Assembly (NCBI RefSeq): GCF_007677875.1
Contig: NZ_VEDO01000016.1
Location: 62,001-126,000 of the forward strand
Length of the DNA stretch: 64,000 bases
DNA from: Variovorax boronicumulans
GTDB taxonomy: Bacteria > Pseudomonadota > Gammaproteobacteria > Burkholderiales > Burkholderiaceae_C
Direction of reading: 5' to 3'
The notes beneath the pieces were generated by a model. It saw only the letters and a program-made list of their open reading frames with translations. It searched no databases and was not told where the DNA came from. Made by a program: the position numbers and the translations under genes. Shown here piece after piece: positions 63,512 to 64,000 of the stretch. The stretch's first letter is position 1. The number at the start of each line of letters is the position of its first letter.

Positions 63512-64000
63512 TCAGCGCGGCGGCACGCCGCCCGCCCACTCGGGCCACTGGCTCACGATGTGGTCGACCACGCGCCCGCCCACGCGCGCGATGTTCTCCA
63601 CCGTCTCGGCGAAGCCGCCCGCGGTCTCGCCGGGCGCGGGGTCCAGGTGCTGCAGCGTGGTCTCACGCGGATTGCCCTGGTCGAAGTTGACGGCGCCGCG
63701 CAGGCTCATGATCCGGTCCGTGCCGTGGGTGCGCTGGATCACCAGCGTGATCGCGGCGGCCTCCATCTCGGTGATCACGTAGTCGTCGGCGCCGTAGAGC
63801 TTGGCGATGTACTGCGCCTGGTTCGACAGGCCGGGGCCGTGGAAGAAGGTGTCGCCCGTCATGTGCGTGCCCAGTCCCACGGACGGGGCCTGGCGCGCGC
63901 GCGGCTCGGGGTAGCGCAGCCGGTAGGCGCGCGCGCTGTCCGAATCCTTGAGCGGGGTCGTCGCCGACAGCTGCATCGCCCAGGCCTGCAAGGCCGGATT
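63512..64000 (-). CDS. Purine nucleoside permease-family protein (NUP), 5' part missing
   Basis: The visible part is the C-terminal ~163 residues; the frame stays open to the right edge, so the start is outside the window. GTHMTGDTFFHGPGLSNQAQ, ADDYVITEMEAAAITLVIQ, and MSLRGAVNFDQGNPRET match the purine nucleoside permease/phosphorylase-like NUP family, of which many bacterial members carry a signal peptide. It would handle nucleosides in the envelope. It precedes the LysR gene by 7 bases. Confidence 0.85.
   Translation of the reverse strand, partial: NPALQAWAMQLSATTPLKDSDSARAYRLRYPEPRARQAPSVGLGTHMTGDTFFHGPGLSNQAQYIAKLYGADDYVITEMEAAAITLVIQRTHGTDRIMSLRGAVNFDQGNPRETTLQHLDPAPGETAGGFAETVENIARVGGRVVDHIVSQWPEWAGGVPPR

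Overview
The window is a GC-rich (roughly two thirds G+C) chromosomal segment of a betaproteobacterium of the order Burkholderiales. Gene order and protein style (DksA-STAS-HslVU, a complete dcw cluster, accBC-prmA-DUF3426, an AK-rich histone-like protein ending in a PQAAWPFP-type tail, pilSR beside ypjD and ffh) point to the family Comamonadaceae (Acidovorax/Alicycliphilus relatives). No rRNA, tRNA, prophage, insertion sequence or CRISPR array was seen. Almost everything is core housekeeping DNA; accessory touches are a YefM-YoeB toxin-antitoxin pair, a PEP-CTERM protein beside a Tat-exported phosphoesterase, and a decayed methyltransferase remnant.

Layout. 1-5680 (+): end of an unknown gene, a COG0523 zinc-chaperone GTPase, a DksA lacking three of four zinc-finger cysteines, a STAS-domain protein, and the HslVU protease. 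5843-5908: a strong terminator, then an extended -10 promoter and a three-repeat MraZ operator. 5963-24737 (+): the full dcw cluster mraZ-rsmH-ftsL-ftsI-murE-murF-mraY-murD-ftsW-murG-murC-ddl-ftsQ-ftsA-ftsZ, then lpxC and a 58-residue membrane protein. Most dcw genes overlap by 1-11 bases. The exception is the mraY-murD gap, which holds a double-hairpin repeat element. 24734-32528 (-): yefM-yoeB, and a long overlapping operon (esterase, RNB exoribonuclease, TonB-type protein, aroE, mtgA, plsC-like, cdsA-like, ruvC).

32735-41994: a secreted cyclase-family protein, a GGDEF diguanylate cyclase, rodA, tldD, DAHP synthase and a small unknown on the + strand, mpl on the - strand, and an unknown gene divergent from mpl. 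The DAHP synthase is preceded by a 24-codon leader peptide whose core is 7/8 aromatic (Phe, Tyr, Trp), followed by mutually exclusive antiterminator and terminator helices. This is a classical transcription attenuator controlling entry to aromatic amino acid synthesis and is the most striking regulatory system seen here. 41991-47524 (+): a TlpA-like thioredoxin, accB-accC, prmA, a DUF3426 protein and a PfkB kinase. 47593-52683 (-): a histone H1-like protein and class Ia ribonucleotide reductase nrdAB. 52964-57718 (-): ypjD-PP0621 family-pilS-pilR-ampD. 57806-59197 (+): ffh. 59257-64000 (-): a PEP-CTERM protein, a Tat/LamG phosphoesterase, a methyltransferase remnant, a LysR regulator and a purine nucleoside permease cut by the window edge.

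Taken together the region handles cell-envelope growth and division (peptidoglycan precursors, the FtsQLI/FtsW/FtsAZ divisome, RodA elongation, MtgA, recycling by Mpl and AmpD, lipid A by LpxC, fatty acids by AccBC). Three global regulators also lie here: DksA, c-di-GMP and PilSR. A recurring pattern is a -10-like hexamer only 6-8 bases before an ATG that lacks a ribosome binding site (lpxC, rnb-like, tldD, mpl, its divergent neighbour, ypjD and the aromatic leader peptide), which suggests leaderless transcripts.
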